From assembly GCA_964411885.1 (NCBI GenBank), contig CAYPMK010000014.1, positions 1 through 33,088 of the forward strand: a stretch of DNA of 33,088 nt. Reading direction: 5' to 3'. The stretch comes from JAKLHL01 sp964411885. GTDB lineage: Bacteria > Bdellovibrionota > JAFGOL01. The notes below the pieces were generated by a model. The model saw only the letters and a list, made by a program, of their open reading frames with translations, ran no database searches and was not told where the DNA came from. Of the stretch, positions 1 through 8,198 are shown one piece after another. The position numbers and the translations under genes were made by a program. Positions within the stretch are counted from its first letter, which is position 1, and each line of letters begins with the position of its first letter.

Positions 1-1049
1 CTCACTGTGATAAACTGAACACTATCAGAAAATAATCTCCTAAACAAGCTGTTATCGACTGTAGTTGATATTATTTGTGCGTTCTCTTTCTTAATGATTC
101 CAATTAGTTGTAGAAGCCTTTTTTCGTCTAAAAAAGAGCTAACATCGTCATAAAGAAATATGGGAGATCTTTTGCTATATTCTCTTATAAAACGCAGTTT
201 TGCTATCTTAAATATAAAAGATATTAGCTTTGCCTGACCAGTAGAAACAACTTTTTTAGCATCGTAACCATCAAGATATATCTGTATTCTGTCTCTATGT
301 ACACCAGAGCTTGTCATTCGCTGGTCTTCGTCTATCTTTGCTGTCTTTATTAACTTGTCTAATATTTGTGATTCTTCTATTCCTGCTGTTGGAACATATT
401 CCAAATCTATTTTGTGTTTGTTGGCAAAGAACTCACCGAAGGTGTTAACAAGATATTCTCGTATCATGTTTATGGACTCTATCCTCTTTTTAACTATTCT
501 AGAGCCATGTTTTGCAATTATGTGGTCCCAAATATGATACTGTTCGTTCTGTTTAATTGCTGCATTCCTGTTTTTTAAGGCTTTGTTATATATTATAAGA
601 TCATCAAGATGCTTTTGGTCTATTGAATAGACTACCCTATCAATAAACCTTCTTCTTTCTCCGTCGTCACCCAAAACAAGCTCGTGTGAGTTAGGACCAT
701 AAGATATTATCCTTATCCTTGTTATAATATCTTTAAGGCCTGCTGTTTTGTTGGTATCTATAAAATAACGTCTTTCGTTCCTGCTAAGATGATATCCAAT
801 TTTATATGTACTAAGTTCATCTTTTATAAGGGCGCTTACATGAGAATACTTAGATCCAGATCTTATCCATTCTTGATGATTACCACTCCTAAACGACCTT
901 AGGTTTGCAGTAAGATATATTGCCTCTAATATATTGGTCTTACCTTGGGCATTATCACCATAGAAGCACACAAAAGGGGCTTTTATATCTAGTTCAGCCT
1001 CTTCTATGTTCCTAAAATCCTGTATCCTTAAAGATCTTAATTCTGCCAC
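1..1049 (-). CDS. recF: RecF, DNA replication/repair ATPase (3' end cut by window edge)
   Basis: RecF is an SMC-like ATPase that helps load RecA at single-stranded gaps and stalled forks in the cytoplasm. Read on the minus strand from a GTG at 1049-1047, the frame stays open to the window edge. It begins with an N-terminal beta strand (AELRSLRIQDFRN) and a Walker A loop, GDNAQGKTN, at about residues 26-34. The last visible residues (DSVQFITV) match the usual RecF C-terminus, so probably only about ten residues are missing; about 349 codons are present against roughly 360 in the family. The GTG lies 7 bases after the dnaN stop, with a weak GAGG-type site inside the end of dnaN, so translation is probably coupled to dnaN. 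The order dnaA-dnaN-recF is the ancestral bacterial origin cluster. Confidence 0.93.
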   Translation of the reverse strand, partial: MAELRSLRIQDFRNIEEAELDIKAPFVCFYGDNAQGKTNILEAIYLTANLRSFRSGNHQEWIRSGSKYSHVSALIKDELSTYKIGYHLSRNERRYFIDTNKTAGLKDIITRIRIISYGPNSHELVLGDDGERRRFIDRVVYSIDQKHLDDLIIYNKALKNRNAAIKQNEQYHIWDHIIAKHGSRIVKKRIESINMIREYLVNTFGEFFANKHKIDLEYVPTAGIEESQILDKLIKTAKIDEDQRMTSSGVHRDRIQIYLDGYDAKKVVSTGQAKLISFIFKIAKLRFIREYSKRSPIFLYDDVSSFLDEKRLLQLIGIIKKENAQIISTTVDNSLFRRLFSDSVQFITV

Positions 1050-1056
1050 ACTCGGA

Positions 1057-2169
1057 CTATAACCTCATCGGCATTACTACATAGATATTATTATTTGATT
1101 CTGCTGTATCTGGTTTTATAAGCACCGGACTAAGTGGATCTCCAACCTCAAACACTAAAATATCTTCTTTGCTAGTCGCTAATATATCCATCAAATACCT
1201 TGAATTAAATCTTATCTCTATTTGATCCTTTGAATAATCAACTTCTATCTCTTGGACCGTTTCTCCGTTCTCTGGTGATCTTGAGCTAAGAACTAAAGCT
1301 CCGTCGCTTAAAGATAAAGAAACAGTTTTTGATTTAACATTAGAAACCAAAGAAACAAAGTCTAGGGCTGTTAACATGTCCTGTCTTTTTACCCTAAAAG
1401 TTTTATCGTTCTTGCTTGGTATTACTCTCGTATAATCAGGATAATCCAATTCCATTTCTTTTGCGAATACAACTGTATTATTTGCATACATATAAATATA
1501 TCCAGCGTCGTACATTAAATTAACCTTATCAGTTGTATCTATTATTTTCCTTAATTCAGTAGCTCCTCTTCTTGGAAGTAAAATACCTTTAGAAACTCCA
1601 ATATCTTCTAAAGCACATATGGCCTGTTCAGAAACACCCAATCTGTGTCCATCTGTAGAAACAGCTCTTAACCACCCCTTATTGGCTCCATTGTCTATAT
1701 AAACACTATTCAAATTATATTTTGTTTCATCCGTCGATGAGCAAAAAATAACCCTATCCAACATGTCCGCTAATTTTGATGTTTCAAGGATAGTTGAATT
1801 TTTCTTTTCTGGTATATTCATTTTTGGAAAATCTGCTGCAGATATTGTCGGTATTTTTGCTTCTGCTCTTGCACCACTTATTTTAAGATTATTCTCGTCA
1901 GTGTCGAATTCAATTATATCTGAGTTTATTCTCTTTACTATCTCGTAAAGATTTCTTGTATTAGCTGTAGTTTTTCCTTTTTCTATTACGTCAGCATCAA
2001 AGTTAGTTTGTATTCCTGTTTCCATATTAGTAGCTAAAAAACTAACTTTTCCACTCTCTGCATTTATTAGTGTATTAGACAAAATCATCATCGTTTGTCG
2101 TCTTTCACTAACACCCTGTATTTTATTTAACTCTCTAACAAGATCGTCTTTTTTAGCTGTAAACTTCAT
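1057..2169 (-). CDS. dnaN: DNA polymerase III sliding clamp, beta subunit
   Basis: This is the beta clamp, a ring-shaped dimer that tethers DNA polymerase III and other partners to DNA. The 370-residue protein has the normal family length. It starts MKFTAKKDDLVRELNKIQGV, the typical first strand and helix, has the YPDYTRVIP segment near residues 240-250, and ends in VMPMRL, the conserved C-terminal motif of the clamp's peptide-binding pocket. A strong ribosome site, GGAGGGG, lies just upstream of the ATG. It follows dnaA after a 283-bp AT-rich spacer and precedes recF by 7 bases, so dnaN and recF are probably co-transcribed. Nothing is missing or unusual in the coding sequence. Confidence 0.98.
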   Translation of the reverse strand: MKFTAKKDDLVRELNKIQGVSERRQTMMILSNTLINAESGKVSFLATNMETGIQTNFDADVIEKGKTTANTRNLYEIVKRINSDIIEFDTDENNLKISGARAEAKIPTISAADFPKMNIPEKKNSTILETSKLADMLDRVIFCSSTDETKYNLNSVYIDNGANKGWLRAVSTDGHRLGVSEQAICALEDIGVSKGILLPRRGATELRKIIDTTDKVNLMYDAGYIYMYANNTVVFAKEMELDYPDYTRVIPSKNDKTFRVKRQDMLTALDFVSLVSNVKSKTVSLSLSDGALVLSSRSPENGETVQEIEVDYSKDQIEIRFNSRYLMDILATSKEDILVFEVGDPLSPVLIKPDTAESNNNIYVVMPMRL

Positions 2170-2199
2170 AACCCCTCCATTAAGTTGAACCGCTATGAT

Positions 2200-2440
2200 T
2201 TAATGCCATACTAAATCATTTTTTTCAATCAATGAAATAATAAGTTTTAGCGTCACACATAAAATTTAATAATATTCTTTATTTAATTTTAAGTTTATAT
2301 AAGTATTATAGGACTGTGCTTTTGTTGATAAGTGCTAAACATATATGAAAACATTTATTTTTTTATAAACAATGCTCTGTTGATATCTATATTATAGATT
2401 GTTCTTAAATTTATCTATTTAGGTATTAGATGTGTTTTAA
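2200..2440. other. Probable chromosomal origin (oriC) in the dnaA-dnaN spacer
   Basis: The 2170-2452 spacer between dnaN and dnaA holds no gene and is very AT-rich, with runs of A and T suited to duplex unwinding. Three DnaA-box-like 9-mers cluster within about 65 bp: TGTTGATAA at 2323-2331 (reverse of TTATCAACA, one mismatch from TTATCCACA), TTATAAACA at 2363-2371 and TGTTGATAT at 2378-2386. None is a perfect consensus box. The surrounding gene order and this location are where many bacteria carry oriC. The boundaries given are approximate. The other spacer beside dnaA (3812-3977) shows no comparable cluster. Confidence 0.45.
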
Positions 2441-2452
2441 ACAGCAGAATGT

Positions 2453-3811
2453 TCAAGAGTTCTTTAATTCATTAATTATATAATCTATATCTTTTTTAAG
2501 CAGTGGGTCTGTTTTCTTTAGGTCTTCTATTTTTTCATAAGCATGTAGTATTGTTGAGTGGTTTTTTCTTTTAAATATTCTGGCAAGTTCTGTAAGAGGC
2601 TTATTAGTAAGTTGTTTTGCTATATATATAGATACATGCCTTGGCAGGATCAATTCTTTTTTTCTGTCATTTCCATATATATCAGAAGTATTTACTTGAT
2701 AGTGAGATGCAACCATTTTTATTATTCTGTTTATATCGATACTTGTTTTTTCCTTTATATTAAGCTTCTTATCATAATATATCTCATCTATGAAATCTGG
2801 GGTGACCTCTGTGTTAGCAAAAGAGGAGAAAGCACCTATACTTGTTACAGCACCTTCTAGTTCTCTTATGCTGCCAGTAAAAAGCTCAGCTATTCTAATT
2901 GCTGCTTTTGGAGATATAGGGATATTTGCAGATTTTGCTTTAGTGGTGACTATTGCTATTCTTGTTTCGAGTTCTGGTATCTTTATGTCACAAATAAGGC
3001 CAGAAGAAAAACGGGTTCTTAATCTTGTATCAAGTCCCTCTATTTCATCTGGGAATTTATCAGAAGCTATTACGACTTGTTTATTGTGATCCTGAAGATA
3101 AGCGATAGTATGGAAAAATTCTTCTTGGAATTTGCCTTTTCCTTCTATACCAGCAATGAACTGAATATCGTCTATTAGAATGACCTCATAATCTTCCCTA
3201 AATTTCTTTCTAAAAGTATCAATAGAGTATCCTCTTATTGCTTTTACATATTCATTAAGGAATTTTTCTCCATTCGTATATAGAACACTTATGCTTGGTG
3301 AATACTGACATATATAATTTCCAATGGCATGTAGCAGATGAGTTTTACCCAATCCAGAATGTCCAAAGATGAACAAAGGGTTATATGACTTTGATGGTCT
3401 TGCTGCAACAGATAAACAAGATGCATATGCGAACTGATTGTTGCTGCCAACTATGAAGTTCTCAAAAGTGAATCGTGGTATGAAGTTACTTTGATTTTTT
3501 GCTTTTGGCCTTGCTTCTATTATTGGTCTAGGACTTATTGTTAGAGGCTGTTGTTCTTCTTTCTTTTTTATACATATATCAAGGCTAGTCCTACAAAACA
3601 TTATTTGGTCCATTATCTCTGATATATCAACAAGGACCTTTGACAATTGGTCCTTAACGAGAGCATTAGGCACATCGATAGTTACAACCTTTCCTGATGG
3701 ATCGTATTTGGCAGAAGTTATGTTAATCCACTGTTTAAAGATAGGATTGCCAGTCTTTAAACTTAATGCATTAAGAACCTCTGGCCAAAAGTGAATGCCT
3801 TCAAGTGTCAT
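2453..3811 (-). CDS. dnaA: Chromosomal replication initiator DnaA
   Basis: DnaA is the AAA+ initiator that binds DnaA boxes, melts the origin and loads the helicase. The 452-residue protein has all four domains: N-terminal helicase-interaction region (about 1-85), a linker (85-112), the AAA+ core, and a C-terminal DNA-binding helix-turn-helix. Walker A is GHSGLGKT at residues 150-157 and Walker B/DnaA box VILIDDIQF at about 210-218. The C-terminal signature RKNHSTILHAYEKI lies at about 415-428. The start is the ATG preceding TLEGIHFWP; the ribosome site is weak (CATCCTAT region). It is transcribed away from rpmH across a 166-bp spacer and towards dnaN and the presumed origin. Confidence 0.98.
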   Translation of the reverse strand: MTLEGIHFWPEVLNALSLKTGNPIFKQWINITSAKYDPSGKVVTIDVPNALVKDQLSKVLVDISEIMDQIMFCRTSLDICIKKKEEQQPLTISPRPIIEARPKAKNQSNFIPRFTFENFIVGSNNQFAYASCLSVAARPSKSYNPLFIFGHSGLGKTHLLHAIGNYICQYSPSISVLYTNGEKFLNEYVKAIRGYSIDTFRKKFREDYEVILIDDIQFIAGIEGKGKFQEEFFHTIAYLQDHNKQVVIASDKFPDEIEGLDTRLRTRFSSGLICDIKIPELETRIAIVTTKAKSANIPISPKAAIRIAELFTGSIRELEGAVTSIGAFSSFANTEVTPDFIDEIYYDKKLNIKEKTSIDINRIIKMVASHYQVNTSDIYGNDRKKELILPRHVSIYIAKQLTNKPLTELARIFKRKNHSTILHAYEKIEDLKKTDPLLKKDIDYIINELKNS

Positions 3812-3852
3812 TTATAGGATGCCTCTGTTTCGTTTATGTGTAGAGCTTAGTT

Positions 3853-3881
3853 TTAATAGCAAAGATAGGTCTAATTAGCAA
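3853..3881 (-). promoter_or_regulatory. Candidate sigma-70-type promoter for dnaA
   Basis: Read on the minus strand, TTGCTA (3881-3876) and TATTAA (3858-3853) are separated by exactly 17 bases and lie about 40 bases upstream of the dnaA ATG. Spacing is canonical and each hexamer matches consensus at four positions. It is the best match I saw in the spacer, but AT-rich DNA yields such matches by chance. Confidence 0.4.
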
Positions 3882-3907
3882 GAAGCAAAAAACCATATTT
3901 TTTGTGG

Positions 3908-3937
3908 TTGACACAAGCTAAAAATGAATATTATCTA
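3908..3937 (+). promoter_or_regulatory. Candidate sigma-70-type promoter for rpmH-rnpA-yidD-yidC
   Basis: A perfect -35 box TTGACA lies at 3908-3913. A -10 candidate follows as TTATCT (3931-3936, 17-base spacing) or TATCTA (3932-3937, 18-base spacing). The predicted start near 3943 would leave a leader of about 35 bases before the rpmH ATG. It points away from the dnaA promoter candidate, giving a divergent arrangement in the dnaA-rpmH spacer. Confidence 0.5.
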
Positions 3938-3977
3938 TGGCTTAATTTAATGCATATTAGTCTCGGGAGATATATTT

Positions 3978-4127
3978 ATGAAAAGAACGTATCAGCCACA
4001 CAAGAAAAGCAAAAAAAGAACTCACGGGTTTCTTACAAGGATGGAAACTACCGGAGGCAAGAAAGTTTTAAAGAAAAGAAGAGCTAAGGGCAGAAAGCGT
4101 ATATCTTTAAAAGTAAGTGGTAAGTAA
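3978..4127 (+). CDS. rpmH: 50S ribosomal protein L34
   Basis: This 49-residue basic protein is a structural component of the large ribosomal subunit. It reads MKRTYQPHKKSKKRTHGF and continues into the conserved core KKRRAKGRKRISL, the hallmark L34 pattern (MKRT...RTHGF...RRAKGRKR). The ATG follows GGGAGA (3965-3970) at 7 bases. The final 11 bases overlap the GTG start proposed for rnpA, matching the nearly universal rpmH-rnpA pairing. It opens the plus-strand housekeeping run that leads through yidC to the parAB genes. Confidence 0.97.
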   Translation: MKRTYQPHKKSKKRTHGFLTRMETTGGKKVLKKRRAKGRKRISLKVSGK

Positions 4128-4464
4128 TAGAAAAAAAGAGAGAACCCTCAAAAGAGAAAGTAGTCTTCTCGAAAGAGCGGTGTCTAAACGCTTTGTAATT
4201 GCTTGGGCTTTTAATGAAAAAAGCTATGGGGTCTTCTTTGCGATAAGCGCTAAGAGTGCGAGCCCAGTGCTAAGGAACAGGATAAAAAGGATTTTTAGAG
4301 AACTTGTTTTACATAAGATAGATCCTGTTCTTGATAAAGAAAGGAAAGAAAAACTATCCCTGTGCCTTATATCAAAGAAAGGGGTTAGATTTTCTAATTT
4401 CGATAAAGAGATGAGGGATGAGCTTGAAAGAATTGTTGATGGTCTTGCTAAAACAATTAGATAA
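4117..4464 (+). CDS. rnpA: Ribonuclease P protein component
   Basis: RnpA is the protein cofactor of RNase P, which trims the 5' leader of precursor tRNAs together with the RNA subunit (not in this window). The 115-residue sequence is rich in Lys and Arg and carries the family signature around residues 50-62, SPVLRNRIKRIFRE, containing the RNR motif. The GTG at 4117 lies inside the end of rpmH; its ribosome site is poor, so translation is probably coupled to rpmH. Its 3' end overlaps the yidD reading frame. The length is normal for the family. Confidence 0.93.
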   Translation: MVSNRKKERTLKRESSLLERAVSKRFVIAWAFNEKSYGVFFAISAKSASPVLRNRIKRIFRELVLHKIDPVLDKERKEKLSLCLISKKGVRFSNFDKEMRDELERIVDGLAKTIR

Positions 4465-4678
4465 AACAATATCAAGCATCATGGTGATCTTGATAAGAAT
4501 TTATAAAGTTTGCTTATCTCCACTTTTTGGAAATAATTGCAGGTTTTATCCTACTTGTTCTGAGTATGGCATTCAAGCGTTAAGAAAGTATGGTTCTATG
4601 ACAGGCACATGGTTGTTGTTAAGAAGATTATTAAAATGTTCACCTTTAAATGATGGTGGATATGATCCGTTGATATAG
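4418..4678 (+). CDS. yidD: Membrane protein insertion efficiency factor YidD
   Basis: YidD is a small membrane-associated protein that assists insertion of proteins through YidC. The diagnostic motif CRFYPTCSEYGIQAL is present, followed by the conserved C-terminal CSPLNDGGYDPL. The ATG at 4418 overlaps rnpA and gives 86 residues. An ATG at 4481 would give 65 residues (starting MVILIRIYKVCLSP), which aligns better with the compact family N-terminus, so the start is uncertain. It sits between rnpA and yidC, the usual order, 13 bases before yidC. Confidence 0.92.
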   Translation: MSLKELLMVLLKQLDKTISSIMVILIRIYKVCLSPLFGNNCRFYPTCSEYGIQALRKYGSMTGTWLLLRRLLKCSPLNDGGYDPLI

Positions 4679-4691
4679 GAGTGTAATAAAC

Positions 4692-6224
4692 ATGGAAAAA
4701 AAGATGTTCCTTGCCCTTGCCCTGAGTATGTTGGTTCTTATAGGGTGGCCTTTTTTATTTAATGACAAAAAGAGCAAAACCCCTGTTCAAGAAACTCAGA
4801 TTAAAGAACAAGTACAAGCAGCAACTAATGACTCAATAAAAGAAGCTCCAAAAGTTAAGATGACCAAAATGCAAGGTGGTCAAACATACTTCATTGAGAA
4901 TCCTTATATAAAGGTAGGGGTGAATTCAAAGGGGGCAACAATTAGCCAAATCGTGTTCAAGGATTATAAAGACGAGCACAAGAATTTTATAAGATTCTTT
5001 GGGTCTGATGTTGAAACAACAGGTGCTGTTCATATATCTGGACTTGATAATGTTAACATGAAGGCGAGACAGATTGCTCCTAACGAAGTGTCTTTCTCCG
5101 ATGATAAAGGAACAGAAGTGAACTATGTATTAGACAAGGATTCATATGTAGTTTCGCTTTCAATAAAGAGAACATCAAAAGAACCACTACAATTTAGGGT
5201 CTATTCAAAAGTATCTGATGTAAGCGACGAACACTATGGTCTTTCTGAGGATCCTGATAAGAGGAAAAAAGAAGTTCTTTTATACTCTGTATTACAGGAT
5301 AAAGTAGAGAGGACAGAGCTTAAGGACATATTAGAAAAAGGTGTTATATACTTTACCAACACTTTTAAGTGGGTGGCTATTTCTGACAGATATTTTATGT
5401 TGGCTATATTGAGTGACGGGCACACGATGTCTGATGTTTCTTCTACTTGTATACAAAACGAAAGACTTTGTTCTACTTCAGTTAGCCTAAAAGAGACAGG
5501 TCCTATAAGTAATTTAAAACTTTTTGCTGGGCCAAAAGATGTTACATATATGAGGAAAGTAGATCCTACACTTTCAGAAGCCATAGATTATGGTTGGCTT
5601 TCTTTCATCTCGGTCCCAATGCTTGAGCTTATGAAATTCTTTTATAGTTTAATTGCTAATTATGGTGTTGCAATATTAATACTTACATTACTTGTTAGGC
5701 TTTTAATGTTTCCATTACAACACAAGGCAATGAAATCAATGAAGAGGATGCAAGAGCTTCAACCACATTTAAAATCTTTACAAGAAAAGTATAAAGACGA
5801 TAAAGAAAAGCTTAACAGGGAAATGTTAAGTTTTATGAAAACACACAAGATGAACCCCATGAGCGGATGTTTGCCGATACTTATACAACTACCAGTCTTT
5901 ATCGCTCTTTACAAAGTTCTAGCTAACTCTGTTGAACTTTATAGGTCGCCTTTCATATTCTGGATAACAGACCTTTCTATGAAGGATCATTATTACATAC
6001 TTCCTCTTTTAATGGGAGGCATGATGTTCATACAACAAAAGATGACACCAAATCCGACGATGGATCCAACACAAGCAAAGATAATGTTGTATATGATGCC
6101 AGTTATATTTACTGTTTTGATGCTTAATCTGCCAAGCGGGCTCACTCTTTACATTATGTTCAGCACACTTCTTGGTATTATACAGCAGATAGCCACGAAC
6201 AAGATTTTAGAAGCTAAGAAATAA
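4692..6224 (+). CDS. yidC: Inner-membrane protein insertase YidC
   Basis: YidC inserts and folds inner-membrane proteins, alone or with SecYEG. The 510-residue Gram-negative form has an N-terminal anchor helix (about 5-23), a Lys/Glu-rich linker, a large periplasmic domain (about 60-300) and the conserved five-helix core (about 305-500). In the core, the groove arginine is R336 in LLVRLLMFPLQ. The cytoplasmic hairpin follows at about 345-385, and MNPMSGCLPILIQLPVF begins near 387. The tail is short and basic. The ribosome site AGGAGTG precedes the ATG. The large periplasmic domain indicates a diderm organism. It lies between yidD and jag, as is common near bacterial origins. Confidence 0.98.
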   Translation: MEKKMFLALALSMLVLIGWPFLFNDKKSKTPVQETQIKEQVQAATNDSIKEAPKVKMTKMQGGQTYFIENPYIKVGVNSKGATISQIVFKDYKDEHKNFIRFFGSDVETTGAVHISGLDNVNMKARQIAPNEVSFSDDKGTEVNYVLDKDSYVVSLSIKRTSKEPLQFRVYSKVSDVSDEHYGLSEDPDKRKKEVLLYSVLQDKVERTELKDILEKGVIYFTNTFKWVAISDRYFMLAILSDGHTMSDVSSTCIQNERLCSTSVSLKETGPISNLKLFAGPKDVTYMRKVDPTLSEAIDYGWLSFISVPMLELMKFFYSLIANYGVAILILTLLVRLLMFPLQHKAMKSMKRMQELQPHLKSLQEKYKDDKEKLNREMLSFMKTHKMNPMSGCLPILIQLPVFIALYKVLANSVELYRSPFIFWITDLSMKDHYYILPLLMGGMMFIQQKMTPNPTMDPTQAKIMLYMMPVIFTVLMLNLPSGLTLYIMFSTLLGIIQQIATNKILEAKK

Positions 6225-6246
6225 TATTCCGGAGGAATTTCAAAAA

Positions 6247-6903
6247 ATGGAAGATTTCAGAGAATTTGTAGGTAACACACTTGAAGAAGCCAAAGAAAAA
6301 GCTAGAGACTATTTTAATTGTAACCACATAGAGTATGAATTAATGCCGCCGAAATTCTTAACGGTAATAACAGGCAAAAGAGATATACGTATAAAAGCCA
6401 AAAAGAAAGAGTTCACTCCTGAACATGCAGAGACCAGACAAAAGATAAAACAGTTACTAGAATCCATAATCAAAGAATCTGGTTTTTCTTTATCTGTTTC
6501 AGAGACAGTAGAAGACGAGGCTGTAAGATATGTGCTTGCCGGAGAAGACGTAAATGTGTTTACCGAATCAAAGGGACGTCTTTTGGATTCTCTGCAACAT
6601 ATAGTTATAAAAGCTACAGTACGCGGCGACCTTGGAATGAACATAATAGTTGATGCAGGGGATTTCAAGAAAGAAAGAGAAGATTTTATAAAAAGCTATG
6701 TTAACAAAATATCATCCACAGTTAGAAGGAGCAATAGACCATATATAACAAAACCAATGAATCCGGCAGAGAGAAGAATGGTACACATGCTTGTCCAAGC
6801 AGAAGGTGACTTAAAGAGTGAGTCACAGGGAGAAGGTTTGTACAAGAAAATAAAAATAAGTAGAGTTACAAATAACGGAAATGGATCCTCTCAAGAAGGA
6901 TAA
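6247..6903 (+). CDS. jag: RNA-binding protein Jag/KhpB (Jag-N, KH and R3H domains)
   Basis: Jag (KhpB) is a cytoplasmic RNA-binding protein almost always encoded beside yidC. The 218-residue protein begins with a Jag-N segment (FREFVGNTLEEAKEKARDYF). Next comes a KH-like domain around residues 80-150, in which ESKGRLLDSLQHIVIKA corresponds to the GxxG-bearing region. The C-terminal R3H domain contains NPAERRMVH, the R-x3-H core, at about residues 172-180. A good ribosome site, GGAGGA, precedes the ATG. The last 23 bases overlap mnmE in another frame, suggesting translational coupling. Its precise cellular role is not settled even in model species. Confidence 0.93.
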   Translation: MEDFREFVGNTLEEAKEKARDYFNCNHIEYELMPPKFLTVITGKRDIRIKAKKKEFTPEHAETRQKIKQLLESIIKESGFSLSVSETVEDEAVRYVLAGEDVNVFTESKGRLLDSLQHIVIKATVRGDLGMNIIVDAGDFKKEREDFIKSYVNKISSTVRRSNRPYITKPMNPAERRMVHMLVQAEGDLKSESQGEGLYKKIKISRVTNNGNGSSQEG

Positions 6904-8197
6904 TATAATAGCAGAGATAACTCCTGCAGGAAGAGCAGGCGTTTCAGCAATAAGGGTCAGCGGGCCTGATTCAAAACATATAGTTTCTGATTTCTTTGGC
7001 GCCAAACTGTGTAAAGAGCGCCACATGTATTATGTTAAAAGCACAATAGACGATGTTATGCTTGTTTATTACAAGTCTCCAGAATCCTATACAGGAGAAG
7101 ATTCTTGTGAAATATTCTGTCATGGTAATCCTTCTGTTGTCGATCATATAATAAAAAGCATGCTCAAGAGTCATCCATTACTAAGAATGGCCACGAACGG
7201 CGAGTTTACAAAAAGGGCTTATCTGAACGGTAGGATGGATCTCATACAGGCAGAGGCTGTTCTTGATATAATAAATTCTTCAAATGTTAACATGGCAAAA
7301 CAAAAAGGACGCATATTAAAAGGAGAATTATCAGACAGGCTTCTTTCTATAAAAAAGATACTTGTAGAGTTAAGCTCAATATGTGAAGCAGATATAGACT
7401 TTTCTGATGAAGGGCTTAATGTGTTCGATCCAAGGAAAGCAAAATCTATCTTAGACGGTGTCGAACGGGATATTAATTCTATAATCAATTCTGCTTCTCT
7501 TGTTAAGGATGTATCAGACACCATGCGTGTTGTTATTGTTGGCAGGCCAAATGTTGGTAAGTCCTCTTTATTCAATAAATTGATAGAGTATGAACGAGCT
7601 ATTGTTCACCATACCCCCGGCACAACAAGAGACTATATAGAAGAAGATATTGTCGTCGATGGAGTGGAGGTCACTTTTATAGATACAGCAGGGCTAAGAG
7701 AAGATGTTACAAGCGATATAGAGAAAGAAGGGATAAAGAAAGTTTCTGATATAAAAAATACAGCGACTATAATTATAGAAGTATCAGATGACGATGTTTT
7801 TGTTGAGAAATCCTTTGTTGTTTTAAAAGTTAGAAATAAGATCGACATTCATAATGTTAAAAAGCTAGACAAAGACGTACATTATGTTTCTACTTTTACT
7901 GGTGAAGGCATAGTAAAATTAAAAGAAAATATATTTAGTTTGATTAGTCAAAACATTAAAACAGATAGTCAAAGATCTAATGTTTTTTCTGTTAATACTA
8001 GACAAATCAATTACTTAAACAACATAAAAATGAGTATTCAAACTCTTCAAAATGGATTATCAGATCAAATTTCTGCAGATATTTTTTCTTTTATGTTAAG
8101 GGACTCAATCTCTGTTATAAACAAAATGCTTGGAGAAGAGGACATAAGTGAAAAAGTTTTGGATGAGCTCTTCTCTAAATTCTGTATAGGTAAATAA
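6881..8197 (+). CDS. mnmE: tRNA modification GTPase MnmE
   Basis: MnmE works with MnmG to build the 5-carboxymethylaminomethyl group on wobble U34 of certain tRNAs. The 438-residue protein has the N-terminal folate-binding domain (about 1-115, including NGEFTKRAYLNGRMDLIQAEA). A helical domain surrounds the inserted G domain: P-loop GRPNVGKSS at 221-229, DTAGLRE at 268-274 and NKID at 319-322. It ends with the conserved FCIGK, whose cysteine is required for the modification. The ATG lies inside the end of jag, and mnmG starts one base after the stop. Length is slightly below the usual ~450 but no element is missing. Confidence 0.97.
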   Translation: MDPLKKDNIIAEITPAGRAGVSAIRVSGPDSKHIVSDFFGAKLCKERHMYYVKSTIDDVMLVYYKSPESYTGEDSCEIFCHGNPSVVDHIIKSMLKSHPLLRMATNGEFTKRAYLNGRMDLIQAEAVLDIINSSNVNMAKQKGRILKGELSDRLLSIKKILVELSSICEADIDFSDEGLNVFDPRKAKSILDGVERDINSIINSASLVKDVSDTMRVVIVGRPNVGKSSLFNKLIEYERAIVHHTPGTTRDYIEEDIVVDGVEVTFIDTAGLREDVTSDIEKEGIKKVSDIKNTATIIIEVSDDDVFVEKSFVVLKVRNKIDIHNVKKLDKDVHYVSTFTGEGIVKLKENIFSLISQNIKTDSQRSNVFSVNTRQINYLNNIKMSIQTLQNGLSDQISADIFSFMLRDSISVINKMLGEEDISEKVLDELFSKFCIGK

Positions 8198-8198
8198 T

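Noticed and set aside
3891..3909. AACCA/TGGTT inverted repeat with T-rich loop between dnaA and rpmH, as a terminator or operator
   Set aside because: Five-base arms without a following T run; it overlaps the rpmH -35 box and is within chance expectation for AT-rich DNA.
3902..4087. 61-codon plus-strand open frame across the rpmH start
   Set aside because: It is the out-of-frame shadow of rpmH, whose L34 sequence is unmistakable in the correct frame.
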